DNA of 64,000 nucleotides from Candidatus Amarolinea dominans (GCA_016719785.1 JADJYJ010000006.1:62001-126000); one strand, 5' to 3'; counted from the stretch's first letter, positions 45,299 through 53,674 are shown. A program made the numbers and translations. The notes: generated from the sequence alone by a model not told the origin.

Positions 45299-47539
45299 AT
45301 GTCAACAAATGTCAGACGTGTTGGGATTTTGACCAGCGGCGGCGATGCGCCCGGAATGAACGCCGCGGTCCGCGCGGTGACGCGCGCAGCTCTGGAGCGG
45401 GGTGCGGAGGTGTACGCGATCTACGAAGGCTACCAGGGCATGGTGGATGGCGGCGACCGCATCCGCCCGCTGACGTGGGAATCGGTGGGCGGCATCCTGC
45501 AAAAAGGCGGCACGATCATCGGCACGGCGCGCTGCCCCGCGTTTCGCACGCGCGAGGGACGGCGCCAGGCGGCCCGCAACCTGGTGCGCTTCGGCATTGA
45601 CGCCCTGGTGGTTATCGGCGGCGACGGCAGCCTGACCGGCGCCAATCAGTTCCGCGGGGAATGGCTGGAACTGCTGGCCGAGTTGGTCAAGACGGACGAG
45701 ATCAGCCCGGAGAGGGCCGAACGGCACAAGCACCTGGCGATCGTGGGCCTGGTCGGCTCGATTGACAATGACATGTACGGCACCGACATGACCATTGGCG
45801 CGGACACGGCGCTGCGGCGCATCACCGATGCCGTGGACGCGATTGCCAGCACGGCCGCCAGCCATCAGCGCACCTTCGTGGTCGAGGTGATGGGGCGCCA
45901 CTGTGGCTACCTGGCGTTGATGGGCGCCATTGCCGCTGGCGCCGATTTTGTGCTGATTCCTGAAAGCCCGCCAGACGTGGACAATTGGGAAGACAGCATG
46001 TGCAGCCTGATGAAGGCTGGCCGCGCGGCCGGGCGCCGTGACAGCATCGTCATCGTGGCCGAAGGCGCGCAGGATCGCAACGGCAAACCGATCAGCGTGG
46101 ACTACGTCCAGCAGGTGTTGGAACAGCGTCTGGGCGAAGATGCGCGCGTGACGATCCTGGGACATGTGCAGCGCGGTGGCTCGCCCACCGCGTTCGATCG
46201 CAACCTGGCGACGCTGACCGGGTTTGCGGCCGTGGATGAACTGCTGGCGATGACGCCAGAGAGCGAGCCGCAGGTGATCGGCATCCGCGGCAATCGCATC
46301 AACAAGGCGCCGCTCATGCACTGTGTCAAGCAGACGCAGGCCGTGGCCGAGGCCATTGGCGACAAGGACTTTGGCCGGGCGATGGATCTGCGCGGCGGCA
46401 GCTTCAAGGATTCGTTCCGCATCCTGCGCACGATGGTGCGCGCCTTGCCGCACGAGCCACAACCAGAGCAACGCCGTCTGCGCCTGGCCATGCTGCACGG
46501 CGGCGGCCCGGCGCCCGGCATGAACACCACCATCCGCGCGGCCCTGCGCCTGGGCCTGGATCAAGGGCACATCATGCTCGGCGTGGAGCAGGGCTTCGAG
46601 GGGTTGATTGCCGGCAAGGTGCGCGAAATGAATTGGATGAGCGCCAACGGCTGGGCCTCGCTGGGCGGCGCGGAGCTGGGCACGAACCGCAAGGTGCCGT
46701 CCGGCCGCGATCTGTACGCGCTTGCGCGCACGATCGAGGAGCAAAAACTCGACGGCCTGCTGATGGTGGGCGGCTGGTCAGGCTATCAGGCGGCTTTCAA
46801 GCTGGTGAGCGAGCGCAAGAACTATCCCGCGTTCAACCTTCCGATCATCTGCCTGCCGGCCAGCATTGACAACGACCTGCCCGGCTCGGAGCTGAGCATC
46901 GGCGCGGACACGGCCTTGAACAACATCGTCGAGGCGGTGGACAAGATCAAGCAAACGGCCGTGGCCTACCGGCGCTGTTTCATCGTGGAGGTGATGGGGC
47001 GCTACTGCGGCTACCTGGCGCTCCTCAGCGGCCTGGCCACCGGCGCGGAGCGGGTCTATCTGCACGAAGAAGGCGTGACCTTGCGCGACCTGGAGAATGA
47101 CCTGGCGAATCTGCGCAACGGCTTCGAGCACGGTAAGCGCCTGGGCTTGCTCATCCGCAATGAAATGGCGCACCCGGTGTACACGACCGGCGTCATGTGC
47201 GCGCTGCTGGAGGCGGAGGGCAAGGGGCTGTACGATGTACGTCAGGCCATCCTGGGCCATTTGCAGCAGGGCGGCAGTCCGACGCCTTTCGACCGCATTC
47301 AGTCCATGCGCCTGGCCGCGCGCTGCATCGAGTGGCTGATCGCGGAGGCGCAGAAGCCGGAGCCGGGCGCAGCCTTCATCGGCCTGGAGGCGGGTCAAGT
47401 GCGCTTCCACGATCTGATTGACCTGCCGCGCATGGCCGACGAACCGTTCCAACGCCCCAAGGAACAGTGGTGGATGAACCTGCGCCCGATCGTGCGCGTG
47501 CTGGCCCAGCCGGGGCCGAGCGGAGGACATGCGGAATAG
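45299..47539 (+). CDS. Tandem-fused 6-phosphofructokinase (eukaryote-like architecture)
   Basis: A 746-residue protein made of two PFK domains. N-half: TSGGDAPGMN (12-21), GGDGS (107-111; Gly at the last but one position indicates ATP rather than pyrophosphate), SIDNDMYGTD (154-163) with the catalytic Asp, and MGRHCGYLAL. C-half from about 395: LHGGGPAPGMN, GGWSGY (491-496) in place of GGDGS, ASIDNDLPGSE (521-531), MGRYCGYLAL. The C-half ATP site is therefore degenerate, as in the regulatory half of animal and fungal PFK. It phosphorylates fructose 6-phosphate in glycolysis. Allosteric control through the C-half is inference. The ribosome binding site is AAGGAG. A TATACT box lies at 45195. 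Confidence 0.93.
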   Translation: MSTNVRRVGILTSGGDAPGMNAAVRAVTRAALERGAEVYAIYEGYQGMVDGGDRIRPLTWESVGGILQKGGTIIGTARCPAFRTREGRRQAARNLVRFGIDALVVIGGDGSLTGANQFRGEWLELLAELVKTDEISPERAERHKHLAIVGLVGSIDNDMYGTDMTIGADTALRRITDAVDAIASTAASHQRTFVVEVMGRHCGYLALMGAIAAGADFVLIPESPPDVDNWEDSMCSLMKAGRAAGRRDSIVIVAEGAQDRNGKPISVDYVQQVLEQRLGEDARVTILGHVQRGGSPTAFDRNLATLTGFAAVDELLAMTPESEPQVIGIRGNRINKAPLMHCVKQTQAVAEAIGDKDFGRAMDLRGGSFKDSFRILRTMVRALPHEPQPEQRRLRLAMLHGGGPAPGMNTTIRAALRLGLDQGHIMLGVEQGFEGLIAGKVREMNWMSANGWASLGGAELGTNRKVPSGRDLYALARTIEEQKLDGLLMVGGWSGYQAAFKLVSERKNYPAFNLPIICLPASIDNDLPGSELSIGADTALNNIVEAVDKIKQTAVAYRRCFIVEVMGRYCGYLALLSGLATGAERVYLHEEGVTLRDLENDLANLRNGFEHGKRLGLLIRNEMAHPVYTTGVMCALLEAEGKGLYDVRQAILGHLQQGGSPTPFDRIQSMRLAARCIEWLIAEAQKPEPGAAFIGLEAGQVRFHDLIDLPRMADEPFQRPKEQWWMNLRPIVRVLAQPGPSGGHAE

Positions 47540-47544
47540 TGCAA

Positions 47545-47596
47545 TGCGTTTTCGGAGAAAACGCAGAAAGTGCAATGCGTTTTCTCCGAAAACGCA
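47545..47596. repeat. Two mirrored hairpins after the PFK gene
   Basis: TGCGTTTTC-GGA-GAAAACGCA at 47545-47565 and TGCGTTTTC-TCC-GAAAACGCA at 47576-47596, each preceded by GTGCAA. The two 19-base cores are reverse complements of each other. They could end the PFK transcript. Confidence 0.75.
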
Positions 47597-47700
47597 GCGT
47601 GCAAAAGGTAGGGGCTGAATGCTGAATGCGCAGCTGGGAGATGGCGACCTGACTGCACCAGCCAAAACCGGTTCGCCCACAGGGTGACGCAGGAGATTGA

Positions 47701-47944
47701 ATGAATGTCATTCCGGCCCGCCCGACCATCTACCACATCACGCATGTTGATAACCGGGGGCAGGCTGGAGCTGCTCGCGACGGTTCATTGGGTCGTAACG
47801 CACGAAGGCATAACGGATCGAGAGCAGATTACGCGTGCAGTTCATACGTGGAATGCACGCAAGCAGCAGTTTTCTTCTGCACAGATCACACTGGCCCTGG
47901 ATCGCCTACGAGAACAAGGTTGGCTGAAAATGGCTGTGGCCTAA
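47701..47944 (+). pseudogene. Collapsed DarT-DarG toxin-antitoxin remnant
   Basis: ATG 47701, with GCAGGAG upstream, starts MNVIPARPTIYHITHVDN, which matches the N-terminus of DarT ADP-ribosyltransferase toxins (YHITHxDNL). Four bases later in another frame (47705-47944) the sequence turns into GGRLELLATVHWVV, then AVHTWNARKQQFSSAQITLALDRLREQGWL, which matches the C-terminal part of DarG-type macrodomain antitoxins. In DarTG operons darT precedes darG, so the arrangement fits one deletion with its left end in the first 20 codons of darT and its right end near the darG 3' end. The family match is from memory of motifs. Confidence 0.6.
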
Positions 47945-48936
47945 ACCGTCCATCGGAAGAGCACACAGCCGATCGCCATGCCGCCGCCGGTGGCGCAGAA
48001 GATGACGTGGTCGCCGGCGTGTGGGCCTTTGCCGCGCTCCACGGCGTCATCCAGGGCCATCGGAATGCAGGCCGAGCCGGTGTAGCCCCACTTGTCCATG
48101 ATCCAATGGGTCTTGCTCAAGGGCTGTCCCAGGTTCGCCATGACGGTCTTGATGGTGTTGACGTTGAGCTGCGTGAAGAAGAACCAATTGACGTCGTCCA
48201 CGGTCAGGCCGGCGCGTGCGGTCACCTGCCGAATCAGCGGCGGCCAGCGCTCGCTGTTGAAGGTGGCTGGGAATTTGCGCACGAACTGCACCCGCGGCTT
48301 GCCCTGCGCGTTGACCACCTCAGGCGTGGCCGGGCGGAAGGTGCCGCCGGTGTAGACGCCCAGGGCATCGTGAAATTCACCCATCGCCAGCAGCTTGCCG
48401 CCCAGGAAACCGGGCTGCTCCCCCGCCCCCAGGATGACCGCGCCCGCGCCGTCGGCAAAGAGGGTGCCGGTCTGCTTGTCGTGCCAGTCGAGGAAACGGG
48501 TCATGCCATAGGCGCCGACCACCAGGATGTGGCGGTAGTTCGTGTCCGTGGCGATGTAGCGGCTTCCGATGTCGAGCGCCGTGACCCAGGCCGCGCACGC
48601 ACAGTTGACGTCGAAGGCGCCGGCGTTGGTCGCGTTGAGCTTGCCTTGCACCACCGAGGCCGTGGCCGGACTCAAATAGTCGGGCGTGTCGGTGGCGACG
48701 ATGATGAGATCGAGGTCCGCGGCGGTCAGGCCGGCGCGCTCCAGCGCCTGCTGCGCCGCGGCCACCACCAGGTCCGACGTGACCTGCTCCGGCGCCATGA
48801 CATGGCGTTCTTCGATCCCAACCTTCTCGATCAGCCAGGGGCCGACATCCTGACCCAGGATGGCGCTGACATCGGCATTGGTGACGACACGTTCCGGCAC
48901 ATAACGTCCGGTAGACAAGATTTGCGCGTAGGGCAT
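47941..48936 (-). CDS. KAS III (FabH-like) protein lacking catalytic His and Asn
   Basis: A 331-residue thiolase-fold protein. The N-terminal half is FabH-like (STGRYVPERVVTNADVSAILG, IIVATDTPDYLSPATASVVQ) and keeps the nucleophile Cys114 in DVNCACAAWV. The partners are altered: the HQAN position reads TQLN (Thr255 for His), and the GNTS position reads GYTG (Tyr285 for Asn). The C-terminal GGGMAIGCVLFRW is normal. Loss of His/Asn argues against ordinary decarboxylative condensation. Acyl transfer or another Cys-based reaction is more likely. It follows the hydrolase gene after 22 bases and is the last gene of the run. Confidence 0.88.
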   Translation of the reverse strand: MPYAQILSTGRYVPERVVTNADVSAILGQDVGPWLIEKVGIEERHVMAPEQVTSDLVVAAAQQALERAGLTAADLDLIIVATDTPDYLSPATASVVQGKLNATNAGAFDVNCACAAWVTALDIGSRYIATDTNYRHILVVGAYGMTRFLDWHDKQTGTLFADGAGAVILGAGEQPGFLGGKLLAMGEFHDALGVYTGGTFRPATPEVVNAQGKPRVQFVRKFPATFNSERWPPLIRQVTARAGLTVDDVNWFFFTQLNVNTIKTVMANLGQPLSKTHWIMDKWGYTGSACIPMALDDAVERGKGPHAGDHVIFCATGGGMAIGCVLFRWTV

Positions 48937-48958
48937 GGGTCAACTCCTCAAAACTGGA

Positions 48959-49747
48959 CTACAAAAGAAAATCGAGCAGCGCCTGCACGGTCGCGGCCGG
49001 GTCTTCGATGGGGAAGATGTGGCCGGTGTGGGGAATGATAGTCACACTGGCCTGCGGCAGGAGACCGGCCAGCAGCGCGGCGTTGGCGGGCGGCGCCACC
49101 TTGTCGTGTTCGCCAAAGAGCACGTTGACCGGGCAGGTGATTTGTCCCAGGCGCGCTTCTGCGTTGTGCTGAGCGCCGGCCATGACCTGCGCCTGGTAGT
49201 GCGCCGGGGCAATCGGGCCGCTGAGGCGATACGCCAGCAGTTCGGCGACGACGTCCGGATGGGTCCCGGCAAAGCCCGGCGCACAGGCGACGGCGATGCC
49301 GCGGCGGATCAGCTCCAGCGGGTCGCCGCTGCGATTGAGCAGCACATCGAGCGCCTCCGGGGTGATGGGCACGACGTTGGGGCCGCCGCTGGTGGTGGCC
49401 GCCAGCACCAGTTTGCTGACCAGGGCCGGCCGCGCCAGGGCCAGTTCCTGCGCGATGAAACCGCCCAGCGAATGACCAACCACGTAGGCCGACTCGATGC
49501 CCAGCGCGTCGAGCAGGCCGGCCGCGTCGGCCGCCAGCAGCGCGGTGGAATAGGGGCCGTCCACGCGGCTGCTCTGGCCGACGCCGCGGTTGTCAAAGGT
49601 GATGACGCGGTAATGACGACTAAGGTCGGGCGTCAGTTTGTGCCAGAACCAGGCGCCATAACCCACGCCGGTGATGAGGAGCAGCGGCTGCCCCTGCCCG
49701 GCGCTCTCGTAGTGCAAGGTGATTTCGTTTGCAGCGATTTGTGACAT
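48959..49747 (-). CDS. Alpha/beta hydrolase
   Basis: A 262-residue enzyme. The nucleophile elbow is GHSLGG with Ser93, and the oxyanion region LLLITGVGYGAW. FDNRGVGQSS is typical of the family, and the catalytic His lies in HTGHIFPIEDP near the end. It resembles 3-oxoadipate enol-lactone hydrolases and related esterases, but the substrate is open. ATG 49747 follows GAGGAAA. It is transcribed with the KAS III homologue downstream. Confidence 0.88.
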   Translation of the reverse strand: MSQIAANEITLHYESAGQGQPLLLITGVGYGAWFWHKLTPDLSRHYRVITFDNRGVGQSSRVDGPYSTALLAADAAGLLDALGIESAYVVGHSLGGFIAQELALARPALVSKLVLAATTSGGPNVVPITPEALDVLLNRSGDPLELIRRGIAVACAPGFAGTHPDVVAELLAYRLSGPIAPAHYQAQVMAGAQHNAEARLGQITCPVNVLFGEHDKVAPPANAALLAGLLPQASVTIIPHTGHIFPIEDPAATVQALLDFLL

Positions 49748-49767
49748 AGTTTCCTCATGCAGATTAA

Positions 49768-49909
49768 GAGCCTCACCTCAACCCCCGGCCCCTTCTCCTC
49801 TCCGCGTGGTGGAGAGGAGAAGGGGGGACGAGCCTCACCTCAACCCCCGGCCCCTTCTCCTCTCCGCGTGGCGGAGAGGAGAAGGGGGGACGAGCCTCAC
49901 CTCAACCCC
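49768..49909. repeat. Tandem 62-bp repeat, two full copies and one partial
   Basis: Copies are at 49768-49829 and 49830-49891, then 18 bases of a third. Each contains a 15-bp perfect stem (CCCCTTCTCCTCTCC / GGAGAGGAGAAGGGG). The block separates the stress-protein gene from the hydrolase gene. Confidence 0.85.
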
Positions 49910-49929
49910 TTGCATTGGGGCCTGCATTC

Positions 49930-50382
49930 TCAGATGCGGACTTGTTCTTCGGCTGTGGCGTGTGCGATCAGGATCGGTACATCGGTCAGATGCAGCACGT
50001 TGTCGCTGACGCTTCCCAGCAGAACCTGCTCCATGGGGGAAAGGCCGCGGCGGCCCATGATGATGAGATCGCAGCCTTGTTCGGCGGCCACGCGCACGAT
50101 GGCTGCAGCGGCCGGGCCTTCGACAATGGCGGGGTGTACGACAACGCCGGTGCGCTGCGCATTGATGATCGCGGGGGACATGATGCGCATGGCCTCGGCC
50201 TGTTCCAGGTCGAGAAACTCATCCGCATCGTCCAACGGGGATGAACTGGTAATGGGGGCATACGCATGCAGAATGTAAAGCTCCGCGTGGAGTGCTTCTG
50301 CCATGCCGATGGCGTAGCTCAGGGCTTCGCGGCTGTGGGTCGAGCCGTCGAAGGCGAGCAGCAAACGCTTGAACATAAACAT
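49930..50382 (-). CDS. Universal stress protein (UspA family)
   Basis: A 150-residue single-domain protein. It starts MFMFKRLLLAFDGSTHSREAL and has the ATP-binding loop IIMGRRGLSPMEQVLLGSVSDNVL, i.e. the G-x2-G-x9-G-S pattern. It is therefore probably of the nucleotide-binding kind. It lies between the acyl-CoA synthetase and hydrolase genes on the same strand. Confidence 0.92.
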   Translation of the reverse strand: MFMFKRLLLAFDGSTHSREALSYAIGMAEALHAELYILHAYAPITSSSPLDDADEFLDLEQAEAMRIMSPAIINAQRTGVVVHPAIVEGPAAAAIVRVAAEQGCDLIIMGRRGLSPMEQVLLGSVSDNVLHLTDVPILIAHATAEEQVRI

Positions 50383-50438
50383 GCTCCGATGACGCTGCCA
50401 TTCGTTGACGTGCGTTCGGGGGCCGGCGACCGCGGGGG

Positions 50439-52013
50439 TCAGTCGCGACCGTACAACGCCAGCAGCGCCTGTTTGTTGACTTTGCCCGCGCCGGTCAGCG
50501 GCAGTTGGGGCGCCACCACCACCGATTTGGGCACTTTGTAGCGCGCAAGACGGCCGCGCAGATAGGTCATAAATTCCTCACTGTTCCACGCGCCGGCCGC
50601 GTCCTTGCGGCCATCCTGGTCAGCCAAGATAACGATCAGGCGCCCGACCTCGCCCCAATACGGATCAGGTACGCCGATGAGCGCGGCCGCGGCCACGGCC
50701 GGATGTCCGCAGGCCACGCTTTCGATCTCCGCCGGATAGATGTTTTCACCGCCGGAGATGATCAAATCCTTGCTGCGGCCGGCGATCGTGTAGTAGCCTT
50801 CTTCATCACAGATTGCCAGATCACCGGTGTGCAGCCAGCCGTCGGCGTCAATGGCCGCGGCGCTGGCAGCCGGATTGTTCCAGTAACCGGCGCAGACGTG
50901 CGGCCCGCGGATGAGCAGCTCGCCTGGCTCTCCGGCCGCGCAGGGCTGACCGTCCGGCCGGATCAGCTTGACCTGCACATGAAAGAGCGGAAAACCCACC
51001 GCGCCGGGCTTGCGCCGCACATCCGCCCCGGGCAGCCAGAAGGTGTTCGGGCCAGCCTCGGTCAGGCCGTAGCCGGACTTGAAATCCACCCCTTTGGCCC
51101 AAAAGCGCTCGAACACGGGTAGGGGGCAGGGCGCGCCTCCGCTGATGACCAACTTGAGACGGCTAAAATCGGCGGTGGGCCACCGCGGATGCTGCTGCAG
51201 GGCGTTGAACATGGTGGGCACGCCGAAAAACAGGGTGGCCGCAACTCCGCCCGCGCCCTCGGCCACCAGGTCGAACACCTGACCGGCGTCGAAGCCCTGG
51301 CAGACGATGGACGCACCGCCGATGTACACCAGCGGTGCGGTGAAGACATTCAGCCCGCCGGTGTGAAAGAGCGGCGCGTTCAGGATGGCAACATCGTCGG
51401 CCGTCAGCCCCCAACTAACCACCGTGTTGACGGCGTTGGCGGTGATCGCGCGATGGGTCAAGATGGCGCCTTTGGGCAGGCCCGTGGTGCCGCCCGTGTA
51501 GCAGATGACCCAGGGCTGTTCCCAGTCAAAACCGGCTTCGGGGAGATCGGCGCCGCTGCACGCCTCGCGCTGGCTGAAGGACTGATCGCCTGGCCGGTCG
51601 GGCTGTCCCAGGGCCACCCAATGGCGCACGCTGGGCGCCAGACCGCGCAGGTCGGCGACCACGTCGCGGAACTCCGGGCCGTAGATGAACACCGCCGGCG
51701 CGGCGTCCTGGACAATCCCTTGCAGCTCGGCCGCGGTCAGGCGCCAGTTGAGATTTTGCAGCACCGCGCCCAGCTTGCCCAGGGCAAACCAGAGGTCCAG
51801 GTACTCCACGCAGTTCAGGGCCAGCATCGCCACACGATCGCCGGGCCGCACGCCCAGCGCATTCCGCAGAAATGCCGCGGTACGATTGGCCTGCGCGTTC
51901 CAGGCGCGATAGGTGATGATGGGGCGTTCCTGGTGCAGGGTATCAACCAGGGCCACACGGTCAGGCGTCAGGCTGGCCCGGCGGGCCAGCCAATCCACGG
52001 CAGGAATCGTCAT
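50439..52013 (-). CDS. Acyl-CoA synthetase (AMP-forming ligase)
   Basis: A 524-residue adenylate-forming enzyme. ATG 52013 is chosen since it lies eight bases after the Dabb stop. A Met 16 codons upstream falls inside that gene. Motifs: A3 YTGGTTGLPKG, A5 SGYGLTEAGPNTF, A7 GWLHTGDLAICDEEGYYTIAGRSKDLIISGGENIYPAEIE, and the A10 Lys in LTGAGKVNKQALL. It activates a carboxylic acid to its CoA ester. The fairly short pocket region suggests a medium/long-chain fatty acid or an aryl acid, but this is not determined. Confidence 0.93.
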   Translation of the reverse strand: MTIPAVDWLARRASLTPDRVALVDTLHQERPIITYRAWNAQANRTAAFLRNALGVRPGDRVAMLALNCVEYLDLWFALGKLGAVLQNLNWRLTAAELQGIVQDAAPAVFIYGPEFRDVVADLRGLAPSVRHWVALGQPDRPGDQSFSQREACSGADLPEAGFDWEQPWVICYTGGTTGLPKGAILTHRAITANAVNTVVSWGLTADDVAILNAPLFHTGGLNVFTAPLVYIGGASIVCQGFDAGQVFDLVAEGAGGVAATLFFGVPTMFNALQQHPRWPTADFSRLKLVISGGAPCPLPVFERFWAKGVDFKSGYGLTEAGPNTFWLPGADVRRKPGAVGFPLFHVQVKLIRPDGQPCAAGEPGELLIRGPHVCAGYWNNPAASAAAIDADGWLHTGDLAICDEEGYYTIAGRSKDLIISGGENIYPAEIESVACGHPAVAAAALIGVPDPYWGEVGRLIVILADQDGRKDAAGAWNSEEFMTYLRGRLARYKVPKSVVVAPQLPLTGAGKVNKQALLALYGRD

Positions 52014-52021
52014 GATCGGGG

Positions 52022-52315
52022 TCAGGGGGCGCTGTAGTCCACCGAAACGCGGCTGGCGCACAGCTCTTCGATCCTCTGGAGCAGCGCTTGTACCGCGGGA
52101 TGTTTGAAGTAGCGCAGGAGCGCGTCCTTGTCGGCAAAGTCGCCGACCACGGCCATGTCGTAGGCCAGGTCAATGTTCAGTTCATTGCAGCCTGTGGACC
52201 AGTTGACAATCTCAGGCACTTGGTTGGGCAGCGCGGCCAAATCAGCCACCAACTGCCCGCACGCGAACTCCGGTGCGTGCGACTTGAATTTGAAAAGAGC
52301 CACATGTCGAAACAT
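52022..52315 (-). CDS. Dabb-domain (stress-responsive A/B barrel) protein
   Basis: A 97-residue small protein. It starts MFRHVALFKFKSHAPEF and contains VPEIVNWSTGCNELN, YDMAVVGDFADKDALLRYFKHPAVQALLQRI, the pattern of Dabb dimeric barrels. Such proteins can be enzymes of small aromatic or polyketide chemistry or have no known role. It is tightly spaced with the acyl-CoA synthetase, so they may act together. Confidence 0.9.
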   Translation of the reverse strand: MFRHVALFKFKSHAPEFACGQLVADLAALPNQVPEIVNWSTGCNELNIDLAYDMAVVGDFADKDALLRYFKHPAVQALLQRIEELCASRVSVDYSAP

Positions 52316-52375
52316 ACGTGATTTCCTTCGTCACTTTCTTGTGCATTTCGTTCTCACCAGTTGCGCTGGTGAGAT

Positions 52376-53383
52376 TTACAGTGTAAACTTCCCATCTACC
52401 ATGATCGTGCGCCCATCCAGTTCGATGGTACACGACGTGGGGATGACATCCACATGAATGCTGGCCGACCAGGTCGCGCCGGTTTCATGCGGATACGAAT
52501 CACCAAATGCGACGTGAATGCCCGGCAGCTTTTCGTCCTGCAGCAGATTGCCGGTCAACCCGTTGAGGCCGATGTTGGTGCCGATGGCAAATTCGCCCAT
52601 GCGCCGTCCGTTTTCGGCCGAAGAGAGATAGGCGGTGACTTCATCCACCAGCGCCTGGTTGGCGCCTGTCACGCGGCTGATCTCGCCGGCGCTGATGTGA
52701 AAGAAGATCGGCGTCGGCAGCACGCCGTATTTCTCGCTGAAGTAATCGCCCAAAACGCTGGCCGCCACCACGCCCTCGGCTGTCGCCGGGCAGGTGAAGG
52801 TTTCCCCTTCGGGTAGATTGCCCCATTGTCCCGCCCGATGATAGATTCCCGTGCAGGGCACCCAACGCAGCGCCGGATCGAAACGCGCGGTCAGGTCGGT
52901 GCCGGCCGGCGAGGTGACGTGAATCTCATGGGCCTGGCGTGCCAGTTCGTAGACCTGCTCGGTCAGGCGGGCAATCTGATGGTAGTCCGCGGTCATACCC
53001 TGGGTCATGAGCTGCTCGGTGATGCCGATCATATGGGCATGGCGCACGTGCAGGTCGTGTACCAGGAAGACGCGCAGGCCGATGCGGAAGGTGATCTCGC
53101 CCTTCTGGCCGGTGGCTGCATAGAAGGTCACGCTGGGCGCAAAGGTCACCAGATCTTGATGCAGGGCCACCGGCACGGCCACAATGGGCCGCGGGGCGTA
53201 GTCTTCCAACTGCACGATGCGCACAACCGCACCGGCCGAACGCGCTGCTTCGGCCAGCGCTTCAGCGATGGAGGCGCGGGCGCGATCGGTGAGAATGAAC
53301 ACGCGGTCCTGGGCGGTGACGCCCATGCAGGTGAACACCGCGCTGTGCGCGCCCGGGCGCAATGCTGCCAGTGGATCAATCAC
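52376..53383 (-). CDS. M29-family aminopeptidase (aminopeptidase T type)
   Basis: A 335-residue metallopeptidase-like protein. Metal-site regions are GNLPEGETFTCPA (Glu), GEFAIGTNIGLNG (Glu), and the C-terminal HVAFGDSYPHETGATWSASIHVDVI with His, Asp and His residues. GTG 53383 follows AAAGGAG. A promoter is found at 53434-53462. It is the first gene of the minus-strand run that continues with Dabb and the acyl-CoA synthetase. It is shorter than the usual 370-410 residues because the N-terminal part is reduced. Confidence 0.85.
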   Translation of the reverse strand: MIDPLAALRPGAHSAVFTCMGVTAQDRVFILTDRARASIAEALAEAARSAGAVVRIVQLEDYAPRPIVAVPVALHQDLVTFAPSVTFYAATGQKGEITFRIGLRVFLVHDLHVRHAHMIGITEQLMTQGMTADYHQIARLTEQVYELARQAHEIHVTSPAGTDLTARFDPALRWVPCTGIYHRAGQWGNLPEGETFTCPATAEGVVAASVLGDYFSEKYGVLPTPIFFHISAGEISRVTGANQALVDEVTAYLSSAENGRRMGEFAIGTNIGLNGLTGNLLQDEKLPGIHVAFGDSYPHETGATWSASIHVDVIPTSCTIELDGRTIMVDGKFTL

Positions 53384-53433
53384 GCTTTCGTCGCTCCTTT
53401 CGATCCGTGTACGATTTCGATGATCTACTATTC

Positions 53434-53462
53434 ATTATACCCACGAACGGCCCAACCGTAAA
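53434..53462 (-). promoter_or_regulatory. Promoter of the aminopeptidase gene run
   Basis: On the minus strand: TTTACG, a 17-base spacer, TATAAT. The start codon GTG 53383 follows a leader of about 45 bases. Confidence 0.55.
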
Positions 53463-53496
53463 GAACACACCCGGTTACGGAATGAATCCAATCACT

Positions 53497-53525
53497 TTGA
53501 CAAATCCAAACGACCGGCGTATGAT
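53497..53525 (+). promoter_or_regulatory. Promoter of the LysM protein gene
   Basis: TTGACA, a 17-base spacer and TATGAT, with a leader of about 143 bases before ATG 53675. It is divergent from the aminopeptidase promoter. Confidence 0.65.
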
Positions 53526-53674
53526 GATGCTGTACGCCCACTGGGGTGTACCGGATGCCCCGCAGGTCAGCTACTTCCTCAAACCATCGCGCGCCGGCCT
53601 CATCCGATCTTCGTCAGTAGTCGTGCATCTGAGTGGCACAGTATATCGGTCAATGACCAGGAGAAAAGAATACT

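Noticed and set aside
45302..46744. 480-codon minus-strand frame opposite the PFK gene
   Set aside because: The plus-strand frame carries full PFK motifs. The opposite frame has none.
47701..49038. 445-codon plus-strand frame starting MNVIPARPTIYHITHVDN
   Set aside because: Only the first 18 or so residues are DarT-like. The rest is antisense to the KAS III homologue and is not a protein-coding continuation.
47941..52013. OleABC-type olefin hydrocarbon pathway
   Set aside because: OleA keeps Cys/His/Asn whereas this KAS III homologue does not, the hydrolase has a Ser nucleophile rather than the OleB Asp, and no OleD reductase is present.
53520..53674. Short leaderless ORF beginning MMMLYAHWGV in front of the LysM gene
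   Set aside because: The ATG codons overlap the -10 box and the frame runs on out of phase into the LysM gene with no sign of a real protein.
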